Positions 1-7,205 of a stretch of DNA of 32,392 nucleotides are shown here, piece by piece. Location: positions 1-32,392 of the forward strand of contig NZ_RQVN01000019.1 of the NCBI RefSeq assembly GCF_003992135.1, written 5' to 3'. The translations under genes were made by a program, and so were the position numbers. The notes under the pieces were generated by a model. The model searched no databases, was not told where the DNA came from, and saw only the letters and a list, made by a program, of their open reading frames with translations. How positions within the stretch are numbered: position 1 is the first letter of the stretch; each line of letters begins with the position of its first letter. The stretch comes from Veillonella sp. VA142. GTDB taxonomy: Bacteria > Bacillota > Negativicutes > Veillonellales > Veillonellaceae.

Positions 1-4
1 CTAA

Positions 5-912
5 GTATCTTTTAAGGGTTCTTTCACGATGTTAAATTATTTATATCAAAGTGTTCAATTTCTACTTGCAATTTAAGAAAATATAAACAAGTATTACATG
101 TCACTAATGAATCCGTATCTATACAGACCTGCGAAGAATTACGTACGTTTTATGATTCGTTTTTGTCGTCGGAAATTGAAGAGAAAGATCGTCCTGATGG
201 ACGATTGTTCCGAGCAGATAGCGTAGATGTAAAGACGGGAACTGATAAGATTATTCATCAAGGATTGTTTCCAGAGTCGGCTATCATTGATACGATGACG
301 GAAGCGCTTCGTATACTTAATGATAGCACGATTGAGTTACCAATTCGTGTCGCTATTTACCACTATTTGTTTGGATATATTCATCCTTTTTACGATGGGA
401 ATGGGCGTACATCTAGGATTATTTCCTCGCAGTATATTTCAAGAGAATACCATCCGCTGATAGGCCTAAGACTTTCTAAGGTAATAAAAGATAATCAGAA
501 GAAATATTATGATGCGTTTATCATTACTAATTCAGAATATAATCGTGGAGATTTGACATATTTTATTATTGAATTTTTAACTCTTTTAGAATCGATGATA
601 AAAAATGCAAAAGAGTTATTAGTAACGAGAGTGAACCGTTTACGTGAAGCGGAAAAGAAATTAGATAGATTTATAGAAAAGAACCAAATTACAGATCAAG
701 TGATACAAGATATTTATTTTGTAGCATTACAAGCGAGTATGTTTTCTCTCTTTTCAGGTGCTACCAAGGATGAAATTGTAGCAGCGATTGGTAAGAGTAA
801 ACGAACTCTAGATAGTAAATTAAAAGAAATACCATCTGACCATTTAGTGGTTACCAAGGTGGGAAAAGTGTTACATTTTAAATTAAATGTAGATATACTC
901 AAGTCCTGCTAA
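5..912 (+). pseudogene. Fic-domain protein (AMP-transferase family), 5' part broken
   Basis: Fic proteins transfer AMP or another nucleotide part onto target proteins, often as toxins or regulators. The readable frame holds an intact catalytic motif HPFYDGNGRTSR (nt 382-417; canonical HxFx[D/E]GNGRxxR). A C-terminal winged-helix-like segment (GATKDEIVAAIGKSKRTL) follows, and the gene ends at TAA 910-912. The only start in this frame is a weak TTG at 163, with no ribosome site. The frame is open back to TAA 13-15 and encodes family-like sequence upstream of that TTG (NLRKYKQVLHVTNESVS). More N-terminal Fic-like residues (FKGSFTMLNYLYQSVQFLLA) lie in the +2 frame at about nt 11-70, and that frame has TAA at 2-4. 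This indicates a one-base frameshift near nt 65-72 plus another lesion at the left edge. I call it a pseudogene. Alternatives are a short protein from TTG 163 or sequencing errors. The family is sure; the coding status is not. Confidence 0.65.
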
Positions 913-945
913 AGACTTACAAATTCATACTAATAGTGATATACG

Positions 946-981
946 AAAAGGATAGCCGAGTTAATCTCAGCTATCCTTTTT
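946..981. terminator. Bidirectional terminator between fic and the permease
   Basis: The arms AAAAGGATAGC (946-956) and GCTATCCTTTT (970-980) form a GC-containing stem, extended inward by GAG/CTC. There is an A run on the left and a T run on the right, so it can stop transcripts from both convergent genes. Confidence 0.8.
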
Positions 982-993
982 AGCATTCATATT

Positions 994-2355
994 TTATTTT
1001 TTCTTAAGTTTGTATGCAATGTACAAGGCACCAATCCATACTGGAATAATGTAGATGGATGTGCGCATGGAATCCATTGTTAACATAACCCCCACTGCCA
1101 TAGCGATGAAAGCAAAGCAGAAGTAATTGGTAAGTGGATATAAAATGGATTTGAACTTCAATTCATCAAGACGACCTTCGCGAGCGAATCGCTTACGGAA
1201 TTTAATGTGTGTTACTGGAATAATGAACCATGCAATAATTAATCCGGCTACAATAATAGCCAATAATTGTAAGAATACATCACTAGCGCTTGGAAAGATG
1301 TACGTTAAGAACACAACAATCAAGGCTAAAGCTGCACAGAACAAGGTCGCAATCAATGGTACCCCTGTGGCTGTTAAGTTCTTGAAGATTTTTGGCGCAT
1401 CACCAGATAATGCCATGCTGTGTAAAATACGAGAATTACTGTAGAGTAAGCTATTGTATACAGATAACGCAGCAACCACAACAACAAAGTTTAAAATATG
1501 TGCTGCTGCTGGAATACCGATGTTTGTAAAGATTTGAACAAATGGGCTCGCTTGTGTGCCTAGTTCATTCCATGGAGATAATGCCATAATCACAGTCATC
1601 GTTCCTACATAGAAGATCAGGATACGAGCTAATAATTCGTTAATCGCTTTTGGTAATGTTTTTTCAGGATTTTCCGCTTCTCCAGCAGTGATACCAATGA
1701 GTTCTACCCCACCAAAGGAGAACATAACCACAGCAATGGAAGCGATGAAGCCATACGATCCGTTCGGGAATAGTCCGCCGTGAATCCATAGGTTAGAGAA
1801 GTTTTGAGGGAAGGACCCCATATCTCCAAAAAAGATGAGGAAGATACCGAAACCAATCATAGCAATGATGGCTACCACTTTAATGAGTGATGCAAAAAAT
1901 TCTACTTCTCCATAGGCACGCACATTGATGAGGTTAATTATCGTCACTAATGTAATACAAACGAGTGTAGTAATCCAGTGTGGAATACCTGGTAACCAGA
2001 AATCTAAGTAGACTGAAATCGCAGCCAACTCTGCCATACTAGCGAGCATGTATACAATCCAGTAATTCCAACCAGATAAATACCCAGCAAAGGAAGACCA
2101 ATATTTACTTGCAAAATAGGTAAAAGATCCAGACACAGGTTCACGGACTGACATTTCTCCTAGCATACGCATTAAAAAGAAAATAAAGATACCGGTTAAT
2201 AAATAGGAGAAAATAACACCTGGTCCTACTAATTGGATTGTCGGAGCGGATCCGTAGAATAAGCCTGTGCCCACAGAGGCTCCTAATGCAATCATTTGCA
2301 TATGACGACTTTTTAGTCCTCGATGCAATGATGTCTTTGATTCATTGTCTTTCAT
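994..2355 (-). CDS. Amino acid permease, APC superfamily (AAT family)
   Basis: An inner-membrane, probably proton-coupled amino acid importer. The protein of 453 residues begins with a short charged N-terminus, then the APC signature IALGASVGTGLFYGSA with its unwound first helix. About 12 hydrophobic segments follow, along with the family motifs GEMSVREPVSGSF and FSFGGVELIGITAGEAENP. It resembles the GabP/AroP/CycA/LysP group in length and layout, but I cannot assign a substrate from sequence. The start is chosen at 2355 (MKDNESKTS) because AAGGGAG lies about 8 bases before that ATG. An in-frame ATG at 2376 (MGRELYN) has no ribosome site. The gene is transcribed alone, divergent from the EF-G-like gene across a ~290-bp intergenic region, and is closed by the shared terminator at 946-981. 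Confidence 0.9.
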   Translation of the reverse strand: MKDNESKTSLHRGLKSRHMQMIALGASVGTGLFYGSAPTIQLVGPGVIFSYLLTGIFIFFLMRMLGEMSVREPVSGSFTYFASKYWSSFAGYLSGWNYWIVYMLASMAELAAISVYLDFWLPGIPHWITTLVCITLVTIINLINVRAYGEVEFFASLIKVVAIIAMIGFGIFLIFFGDMGSFPQNFSNLWIHGGLFPNGSYGFIASIAVVMFSFGGVELIGITAGEAENPEKTLPKAINELLARILIFYVGTMTVIMALSPWNELGTQASPFVQIFTNIGIPAAAHILNFVVVVAALSVYNSLLYSNSRILHSMALSGDAPKIFKNLTATGVPLIATLFCAALALIVVFLTYIFPSASDVFLQLLAIIVAGLIIAWFIIPVTHIKFRKRFAREGRLDELKFKSILYPLTNYFCFAFIAMAVGVMLTMDSMRTSIYIIPVWIGALYIAYKLKKK

Positions 2356-2511
2356 ATTATATAACTCCCTTCCCATGTATGTTTTGAATCGATATATCTA
2401 TTAGAATACCATAAACTATAGAATTTACCTAGTAAAATTTTAGCTTAGTAAAGAAGTAACGGAATAGGCTTGAATATTTGTAAAAGTATTTATAAAACAA
2501 GTTTTTCTCAT

Positions 2512-2553
2512 GCATAAGCTGCATAAGCTTAATATATGCGCAATTTGCATATA
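2512..2553. promoter_or_regulatory. Repeats in the permease / EF-G-like divergent intergenic region
   Basis: Two abutting copies of GCATAAGCT (2512-2520 and 2521-2529) are followed by the inverted repeat TATATGC-N7-GCATATA (2533-2553). They lie about 100 bp before the EF-G-like start and may be an operator or part of the promoter. No convincing -35/-10 pair could be fixed here. Confidence 0.35.
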
Positions 2554-2643
2554 TAAATTTCACTATATTCAAAGGAGTTTAAAGAAGTTTGTAGAATTAC
2601 TTAAACAATAGACTGTTTTCGGCTATAAAGGAGGACGATGTTC

Positions 2644-4713
2644 ATGAAAGAATATACTAGTGATTTAATCAGAAACGTGGCGGTGGTCTCCCATGACGGG
2701 GCGGGTAAAACAGCATTAGTAGAGGCATTGTTATTGTCTTGTGGTGCTGTAGACTTTGTTGGTAAAGGTCAAGATAATAAACATATCATGGACTTTGAGC
2801 CAGAAGAAATCAAACGTAATGTCACTATCCAATTAGGTATGGCTCCTTGTGAATGGAAGGGTCATAAAATTAACTTCATCGACACTCCAGGGTATTCTGA
2901 GTTCCATGGGGAAGTGCGATCTGCTTTGCGTGCGGCAGACGGTATGCTTATGGTATTATCTGCTGGTACAGGCGTAGAAATCGATACCATTCGTGCCTGG
3001 GAGTATGGGGTAGAATTGCAAATGCCTCGTATGGCTTTCATCAATAAAATGGACGTCGAAAAAGCAGACTTCTTTGGTACTTTGGAAAAAATGCGGGAAT
3101 TATTTGGTAAAGCTATCATGCCATTGCAAATTCCAATCGGTGAAGGGCCTACGTTCAAAGGTGTGGTAGACGTGGCAAAACGGACTGCTTATGTCTATGA
3201 AAACGGTAAGATGACAGAAGTGGACGTGCCAGCGGAACTATCCGATAAAGTAGAAGAAATTCGTGAAATGACTGTGGAAGCAGCTGCAGAAGGTAATGAT
3301 ACATTATTAGAAAAATATTTAGACGGACAAGAATTGACCTTAGAAGAAATTCGTCAAGGTTTGCGCGAAGGCATGTTGACGGGCCGTGTATGTCCTGTTA
3401 TGTGTGGTACTGCCTTGAGTCGTATTGGTATGGACCAAGTCTTAGACCGTATGATCCGCTACATGCCAGATGCCACGAAAAAAGTGATGACCGCTATTGG
3501 CGTGGATTCTAAGGAAGAGCATATCGTGGTGGCAGATAAACCGTTTACGGGTTTTGTATTTAAAACAATTCTTGACCCATTTGCGGGAAAACAAAGTTTT
3601 GTTCGTGTCTTCTCTGGAGAATTGAAAGTAGGAGATAAACTTTACAATGTGACCCGAGATGTAGAAGAAAAATGGGGGAAAATGGTAACCTTAATTGGTA
3701 AACAACAAGTGCCAGTAGAGGTCGCAAAAGCTGGAGATATCGTAGTCATTCCTAAACTAGGAGAAACGAAAACAGGGGATACCTTTGGTACGGCAGAATT
3801 TAAAGTACAATATGCACCAATTCGATTCCCACAACCGTTGTATCGTATTGCTATGGTTCCTGAGAAAAAAGGAGAAGAAGAAAAGCTAGCGAATGCTCTG
3901 GCACGTATTTCTGAAGAAGATCCGACTTGCGAAGTAGTAAAAGATGTGGAAGGTCGTCAAATGCAAGTGCGTTGTATGGGCGATGTGCATTTAGAACATA
4001 TTTTACAAAAAATGGAACGCAAATATGGAGTGCGTGCAAAATTAGAAACGCCATACATTCCGTATCGTGAAACCATTCGTGGTACAGTGGAAGTAGAAGG
4101 GAAACATAAAAAACAAAGTGGCGGTCATGGTCAATATGGACATGTGAAACTTGGTATTGCTCCGCTATATGAAGGAGAGTTCGAGTTTATCGATAAAATC
4201 TTTGGTGGTGCTGTGCCACGTCAATACATTCCAGCTGTAGAAAAAGGTGTTCGTGAAACATTGGAAAAAGGTCTTTTGGCAGGGTATCCGATGATTGGCA
4301 TCCAAGTGACATTGTTAGATGGTTCCTATCATACAGTGGACTCCTCTGAGTTGGCTTTCAAAATGGCGGCAGCTCAAGCATTGAAAAAAGGTGTGCCTGA
4401 TGCAAAACCGATTTTGTTAGAACCTGTATATAATGTGAATGTCATTGGTCCAGAAGAATTTATGGGCGATATCATGGGCGATTTGAATAGCCGTCGTGGT
4501 CGCGTACTCGGCATGGATCAAGGCGTGCGTGAAGGGATCACTGTGGTGAAAGCCCAAGTTCCATTGGTAGAAATGTTGGATTATGTAACAGTATTGCGCT
4601 CCATGACACAAGGACAAGGTGTGTTTAATATGGAATTTAGTGGCTACGAAGAAGTGCCACATAAACAAGCAGAAACAATCATTGCGGGATTTGTGGGTCA
4701 CGAAGAGTCGTAA
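2644..4713 (+). CDS. EF-G-like translation GTPase (FusA2-type paralogue)
   Basis: A five-domain translational GTPase of about 690 residues, presumably acting at the ribosome; its precise role is unknown. Numbering from the preferred start MKEYTSD, the P-loop is SHDGAGKT (about 16-23), where classical EF-G has AHIDAGKT. G3 is DTPGY (about 80-84) in place of DTPGH, and G4 is NKMD. Domain IV keeps an EF-G-like loop, GGHGQYGHVKL. The His-to-Tyr change after DTPG affects the residue that activates water in canonical factors, and as I recall is typical of the EF-G-like paralogue family. It is not beside rpsL, rpsG or tuf, so it is unlikely to be the housekeeping fusA. AGGAGG ends at 2634, leaving 9 bases to ATG 2644 and only 3 to ATG 2638, so 2644 is preferred. 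It stands alone, with a hairpin after its stop. Confidence 0.88.
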   Translation: MKEYTSDLIRNVAVVSHDGAGKTALVEALLLSCGAVDFVGKGQDNKHIMDFEPEEIKRNVTIQLGMAPCEWKGHKINFIDTPGYSEFHGEVRSALRAADGMLMVLSAGTGVEIDTIRAWEYGVELQMPRMAFINKMDVEKADFFGTLEKMRELFGKAIMPLQIPIGEGPTFKGVVDVAKRTAYVYENGKMTEVDVPAELSDKVEEIREMTVEAAAEGNDTLLEKYLDGQELTLEEIRQGLREGMLTGRVCPVMCGTALSRIGMDQVLDRMIRYMPDATKKVMTAIGVDSKEEHIVVADKPFTGFVFKTILDPFAGKQSFVRVFSGELKVGDKLYNVTRDVEEKWGKMVTLIGKQQVPVEVAKAGDIVVIPKLGETKTGDTFGTAEFKVQYAPIRFPQPLYRIAMVPEKKGEEEKLANALARISEEDPTCEVVKDVEGRQMQVRCMGDVHLEHILQKMERKYGVRAKLETPYIPYRETIRGTVEVEGKHKKQSGGHGQYGHVKLGIAPLYEGEFEFIDKIFGGAVPRQYIPAVEKGVRETLEKGLLAGYPMIGIQVTLLDGSYHTVDSSELAFKMAAAQALKKGVPDAKPILLEPVYNVNVIGPEEFMGDIMGDLNSRRGRVLGMDQGVREGITVVKAQVPLVEMLDYVTVLRSMTQGQGVFNMEFSGYEEVPHKQAETIIAGFVGHEES

Positions 4714-4762
4714 CTTGTGATGCTATGAAGCCTGTGGCGTTCTTAACTGAATAGAGCAAAGG

Positions 4763-4831
4763 GAAGCCCATGGCATACTCCTTCTCAAACGGTATTTCAT
4801 AATGTTTGTTCAGGAGCACGCCATGGGCTTC
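4763..4831. repeat. Long imperfect inverted repeat downstream of the EF-G-like gene
   Basis: GAAGCCCATGGC (4763-4774) pairs perfectly with GCCATGGGCTTC (4820-4831). Inside, CTCC (4779-4782) pairs with GGAG (4813-4816) and CAAAC with GTTTG. It may act as the EF-G-like transcript's end, but only a weak T run follows. It could equally be a small palindromic element, and its right arm abuts the first direct repeat below. Confidence 0.6.
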
Positions 4832-4895
4832 TTGGGTTTGTGTGAGTTAGTCAGTAAGGGGACGCCACAAGGCTGCTACTCTTAACGGCGTTCCT
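4829..4895 (+). repeat. Direct repeat, copy 1 (flanks the small toxin locus)
   Basis: An about 67-bp unit beginning TTCTTGGGTTTGTGTGA and ending GGCGTTCCT, with the central block ACGCCACAAGGCTGCTA. It recurs in the same orientation at 5258-5324 with scattered changes. ACGCC...GGCGT inside it can form a hairpin. Confidence 0.8.
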
Positions 4896-4919
4896 CAGGA
4901 AAGATAGCTTTAAGAAATG

Positions 4920-4949
4920 TTAACAGTATGAGTAATTTTGTAGTAAAAT
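4920..4949 (+). promoter_or_regulatory. Promoter of the candidate type I toxin mRNA
   Basis: TTAACA (4920-4925), an 18-base spacer and TAAAAT (4944-4949). A start near 4956 would give a ~60-base leader that opens with the hairpin CAACAA-CGTG-TTGTTG. Confidence 0.5.
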
Positions 4950-4983
4950 AGTAGTTGAAGAGTCAACAACGTGTTGTTGGGCT

Positions 4984-5010
4984 CATCTCTTCCTAATATG
5001 GGAGGAGGTG
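4984..5010 (+). promoter_or_regulatory. Hairpin hiding the toxin ribosome site
   Basis: CATCTCTTCC (4984-4993) can pair with GGAGGAGGTG (5001-5010) across the 7-base loop TAATATG. That gives ten pairs, two of them G-U, and buries the whole Shine-Dalgarno sequence of the 25-codon peptide. Sequestration of the ribosome site is usual in type I toxin mRNAs. Confidence 0.6.
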
Positions 5011-5015
5011 GTACT

Positions 5016-5093
5016 ATGAAAAAGTTTAGAAATATCTATAGATTGATTTTAATTCTAAAATTAATAGTACAACTCATTGATTTATTTAAATAA
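5016..5093 (+). CDS. Small hydrophobic basic peptide, candidate type I toxin
   Basis: A 25-residue peptide: MKKFRNIYRLILILK followed by LIVQLIDLFK. It has a basic N-terminus and one hydrophobic stretch able to span or sit on the inner membrane, like small pore-forming type I toxins. The ribosome site AGGAGG (5003-5008) is exceptionally strong and 7 bases from the ATG, yet can be closed by the hairpin at 4984-5010. The gene has its own promoter and terminator, and an antisense RNA can be drawn over its 3' part. I do not recognise the peptide as a member of a named family (Fst, TxpA, Ldr, Ibs). The toxin function is inferred from size, composition and RNA architecture. It could instead be a small membrane regulator or a chance ORF, but the ribosome site argues against chance. 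Confidence 0.6.
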   Translation: MKKFRNIYRLILILKLIVQLIDLFK

Positions 5094-5104
5094 TTAATGA
5101 GAAA

Positions 5105-5150
5105 GCCTAACGTAAAACGTAAGTATTGGTAGTACTTACACACGTTAGGC
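5105..5150. terminator. Strong hairpin at the toxin 3' end / antitoxin terminator
   Basis: GCCTAACGT (5105-5113) pairs with ACGTTAGGC (5142-5150), and inside it GTAAGTA (5119-5125) pairs with TACTTAC (5133-5139). It lies 12 bases after the peptide stop. It has no T run on the plus strand; on the minus strand CTTTCTC follows. Confidence 0.6.
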
Positions 5151-5174
5151 CATCGATTTTAATGATTTTGAGAT

Positions 5175-5214
5175 GAGCCTAACGCCCCAGACGCGTTATT
5201 GGCTCTTCTTTTTT
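5175..5214 (+). terminator. Rho-independent terminator of the toxin mRNA
   Basis: GAGCCTAACGC (5175-5185) pairs with GCGTTA-TT-GGCTC (5193-5205, two-base bulge) and is followed by TTCTTTTTT. The base of this stem overlaps GAGATGAGCC (5170-5179), which can alternatively pair with GGCTCATCTC (4980-4989) near the 5' end. Confidence 0.8.
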
Positions 5215-5257
5215 CACTTTTAGTATAGCATAGTTTATTACAGAATAAAAGGGGAGT

Positions 5258-5324
5258 TTCTTGGGTTTGTGTGATTTAGGTAGTAAAGAAACGCCACAAG
5301 GCTGCTATGCAAAATGGCGTTCCT
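5258..5324 (+). repeat. Direct repeat, copy 2 (flanks the small toxin locus)
   Basis: Second copy of the ~67-bp unit at 4829-4895, same orientation. It shares TTCTTGGGTTTGTGTGA, ACGCCACAAGGCTGCTA and GGCGTTCCT. The toxin locus lies exactly between the two copies. Confidence 0.8.
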
Positions 5325-5335
5325 AGAAATTGTGT

Positions 5336-5364
5336 TTGACCTTATATGGTGATGCTAGTATAGT
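5336..5364 (+). promoter_or_regulatory. Promoter of the yhcH-eamA operon
   Basis: TTGACC (5336-5341), a 17-base spacer and TATAGT (5359-5364), 75 bp before the first gene. It begins just after the second direct repeat. Confidence 0.7.
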
Positions 5365-5439
5365 AGAGAGTGATAGATTGGATTCATATATGGCTGCTGT
5401 AAGGCAGTGAACTTCATATAATATGATAAGGAGTAAGTC

Positions 5440-5919
5440 ATGATATATCAAAATATTGCTATAGATTATACACAGTTTCGATATCCAAAGGCAGTAGAAC
5501 GGGCTATCGAGTTTTTGAAAGCGCATGATTTCACGACGTTTGCAGGTGGTCGCTATCCGATTGAGGGGGACTTGATGTATGCCAATGTGGATATTGTAAA
5601 CACAAGGGCTTATGAGGAGACGAAGATGGAAGGACATAAGGATTACATGGATGTGCAATTTCTAGTGTCTGGGGAAGAGCAAATGGAAATTCTTATTCGT
5701 CAAACTTTGCCAGATGTGGTTGAGGCTTATGACGACAAGGATTGTTATTTCTATGATTCTACGCAAAGTGGCACCGTAAGAATTGATGTTCGTCCTGGAG
5801 ATTATTGCATTTTCTATCCTGGAGAATTGCATCGCACCTTGATTGCGCTGAATGAGATACAAGAAATTCGCAAGGTCGTGGTAAAGATTCATAAAAGTCT
5901 ATTAGCCGAGGCGAAATAA
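5440..5919 (+). CDS. YhcH/YjgK/YiaL family protein (NanQ-like sugar anomerase)
   Basis: A small cytoplasmic cupin-fold protein of 159 residues. The family includes YhcH/NanQ, which speeds anomer conversion of sialic acid, and EbgC; members sit in sugar and sialic acid uptake operons. The metal-site pattern is present: MEGHKDYMDVQF (about 63-74) and the late YPGELHR with His131. The typical YDDKDCYFY and C-terminal KVVVKIHK strands are also present. AAGGAG (5428-5433) lies 6 bases before ATG 5440, so the start is secure. Its stop overlaps the start of the EamA transporter (TAATG), so the two are translationally coupled. No other sialic acid genes are visible here, so the substrate is open; the transporter next door may import or export the same compound. 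Confidence 0.85.
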   Translation: MIYQNIAIDYTQFRYPKAVERAIEFLKAHDFTTFAGGRYPIEGDLMYANVDIVNTRAYEETKMEGHKDYMDVQFLVSGEEQMEILIRQTLPDVVEAYDDKDCYFYDSTQSGTVRIDVRPGDYCIFYPGELHRTLIALNEIQEIRKVVVKIHKSLLAEAK

Positions 5920-6815
5920 TGAACGCATATGTACTGAAAGGTATGCTGTTAATTGCATTAGGGGCAATTCTGTGGGGCTTTTCGGGTATGTGTTCGCAAT
6001 TTGTACAACAGCAGCGTATGATGTCAGCGGAATGGGTAGTGGCGATGCGCCTTGTCATTGCAGGTATCATTACAGTAGGCATTGCATTTTACCAGGGGCG
6101 TACTTCTATTTTTAAGATTTTTTCTGACTGGAAAGATACATTGCGGTTGATTACATTCGGGGTCTTTGGCATGTGGATGTGTCAGTACACCTATTTTAAA
6201 GCTATTGCCTATGCAGGAGCTGGCATTGCGACGGTGTTACAATATGTAGGCCCTGCATTGATTATTTTATATATCTCTATCACACGTCTAATCTTGCCAA
6301 GGGTGGCAGAAGTAGTCAGTGTAGTACTCGCTACAGTGGGGACGGTAATTATTGCTTTACAAGGTGTGTGGGATATATTAGCCTTAGATGATACACTGCT
6401 GACCTGGGGGATGCTATCTGCTGTAGCCGTTGGTATTTATACGGTACAACCAGTACCGCTATTGAAAAAGTACGGGACAACCTCCATTGTAGGCTTTGGC
6501 ATGCTCATTGGGGGAGGCTTTGCATGGATTGCTACACAACCAAACGCAGAGGGAATTGTGTGGGATGTATGGGCATACGGTGGGTTCTGGAGTATTATTA
6601 TTTTTGGTACAGTGGTATCCTTTAATGCCTATTTAGAGGGAGTGAGACGTGTGGGAGCTGTAACGGGGTCCATACTTTCATCTATTGAACCCATATCAGC
6701 AGCGGTGCTGGCATGGTTACTATTAGGCAACCAGTTCTCCCAGTGGGACATGATTGGTATGACGCTGATTATTATTACTATTTTTATTTTGGCATGGGAT
6801 AAAGGCCGTGTTTAA
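5919..6815 (+). CDS. EamA/DMT-family transporter
   Basis: A drug/metabolite transporter superfamily member of 298 residues with ten hydrophobic segments arranged as two EamA repeats (about 6-145 and 155-293). Family marks include the opening LIALGAILWGFSGMCSQF, the AIAYAGAGIATVLQY stretch before a Pro-containing helix, and the late GAVTGSILSSIEPISAAVLAWLLLG (read here in two pieces, positions about 244-268). These carriers move amino acids, nucleosides or small metabolites across the inner membrane; the substrate cannot be read from sequence. The ATG at 5919 shares a base with the stop of the upstream YhcH-like gene, so translation is coupled and a common substrate is plausible. No clear hairpin terminator follows, only a short T run at 6815-6822. 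Confidence 0.88.
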   Translation: MNAYVLKGMLLIALGAILWGFSGMCSQFVQQQRMMSAEWVVAMRLVIAGIITVGIAFYQGRTSIFKIFSDWKDTLRLITFGVFGMWMCQYTYFKAIAYAGAGIATVLQYVGPALIILYISITRLILPRVAEVVSVVLATVGTVIIALQGVWDILALDDTLLTWGMLSAVAVGIYTVQPVPLLKKYGTTSIVGFGMLIGGGFAWIATQPNAEGIVWDVWAYGGFWSIIIFGTVVSFNAYLEGVRRVGAVTGSILSSIEPISAAVLAWLLLGNQFSQWDMIGMTLIIITIFILAWDKGRV

Positions 6816-7205
6816 TTTTTTATAATATGTTAGCTGATACCATTCATCGTGGCTGAAAGAGTAAATATAAATGATGCGGAGAGGTACTTGTAGTAGTATT
6901 TTTATTATGTGGCAAACAGATTCGAGAGCAGTAGCTAAGCGTGACCATAGATAAGAAATAATAGATTTGAAAGTACAGTTTCACCTTTTATTTATACTCT
7001 GCATATAGTAGAAAAATACGATAAGTAACAGATGTAACAGGTCAGGCTCTCCATATAGGATATGGACGTGGCCTGTGATATAATAGCAATAGATGTTTGA
7101 AAGATATAGGGATGGATATCCATGGAAAAACTTTCAAAACTGTTTTAAAAATATGGAATAGTATAGAGATAGATATAAACGATAATAGTAGAAAGGGGCA
7201 ATCCT
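6816..7205. other. Intergenic region before the MATE operon
   Basis: About 390 bp without a credible gene. Near its end, CCATATAGGATATGG (7051-7065) is a short hairpin or operator-like palindrome nested inside CAGG...CCTG, directly upstream of the promoter at 7077-7084. I see nothing else supportable; an open frame at 7097-7327 has no ribosome site and overlaps the real gene. Confidence 0.5.
7076..7084 (+). promoter_or_regulatory. Extended -10 promoter of the 7206-8959 operon
   Basis: TATAAT (7079-7084) preceded by TGA forms an extended -10 (TGnTATAAT); no good -35 is seen. The palindrome immediately upstream could bind a regulator. Confidence 0.5.

Larger units (their letters stand above)
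5095..5215 (-). ncRNA. Candidate antisense antitoxin RNA
   Basis: On the minus strand, TATACT (complement of 5222-5227) is a good -10 with a weak TTTATT-like -35, placing a start near 5215. The transcript would run through the hairpin 5175-5205 and end at the strong hairpin GCCTAACGT...ACGTTAGGC (5105-5150) followed by a modest U-rich tail. It would be fully complementary to the 3' untranslated part of the toxin mRNA, as in TxpA/RatA and BsrG/SR4. The promoter and ends are inferred. Confidence 0.4.

Noticed and set aside
1127-1444. Plus-strand open frame inside the permease gene
   Set aside because: It is antisense to a well supported membrane transporter and has no ribosome site or family match.
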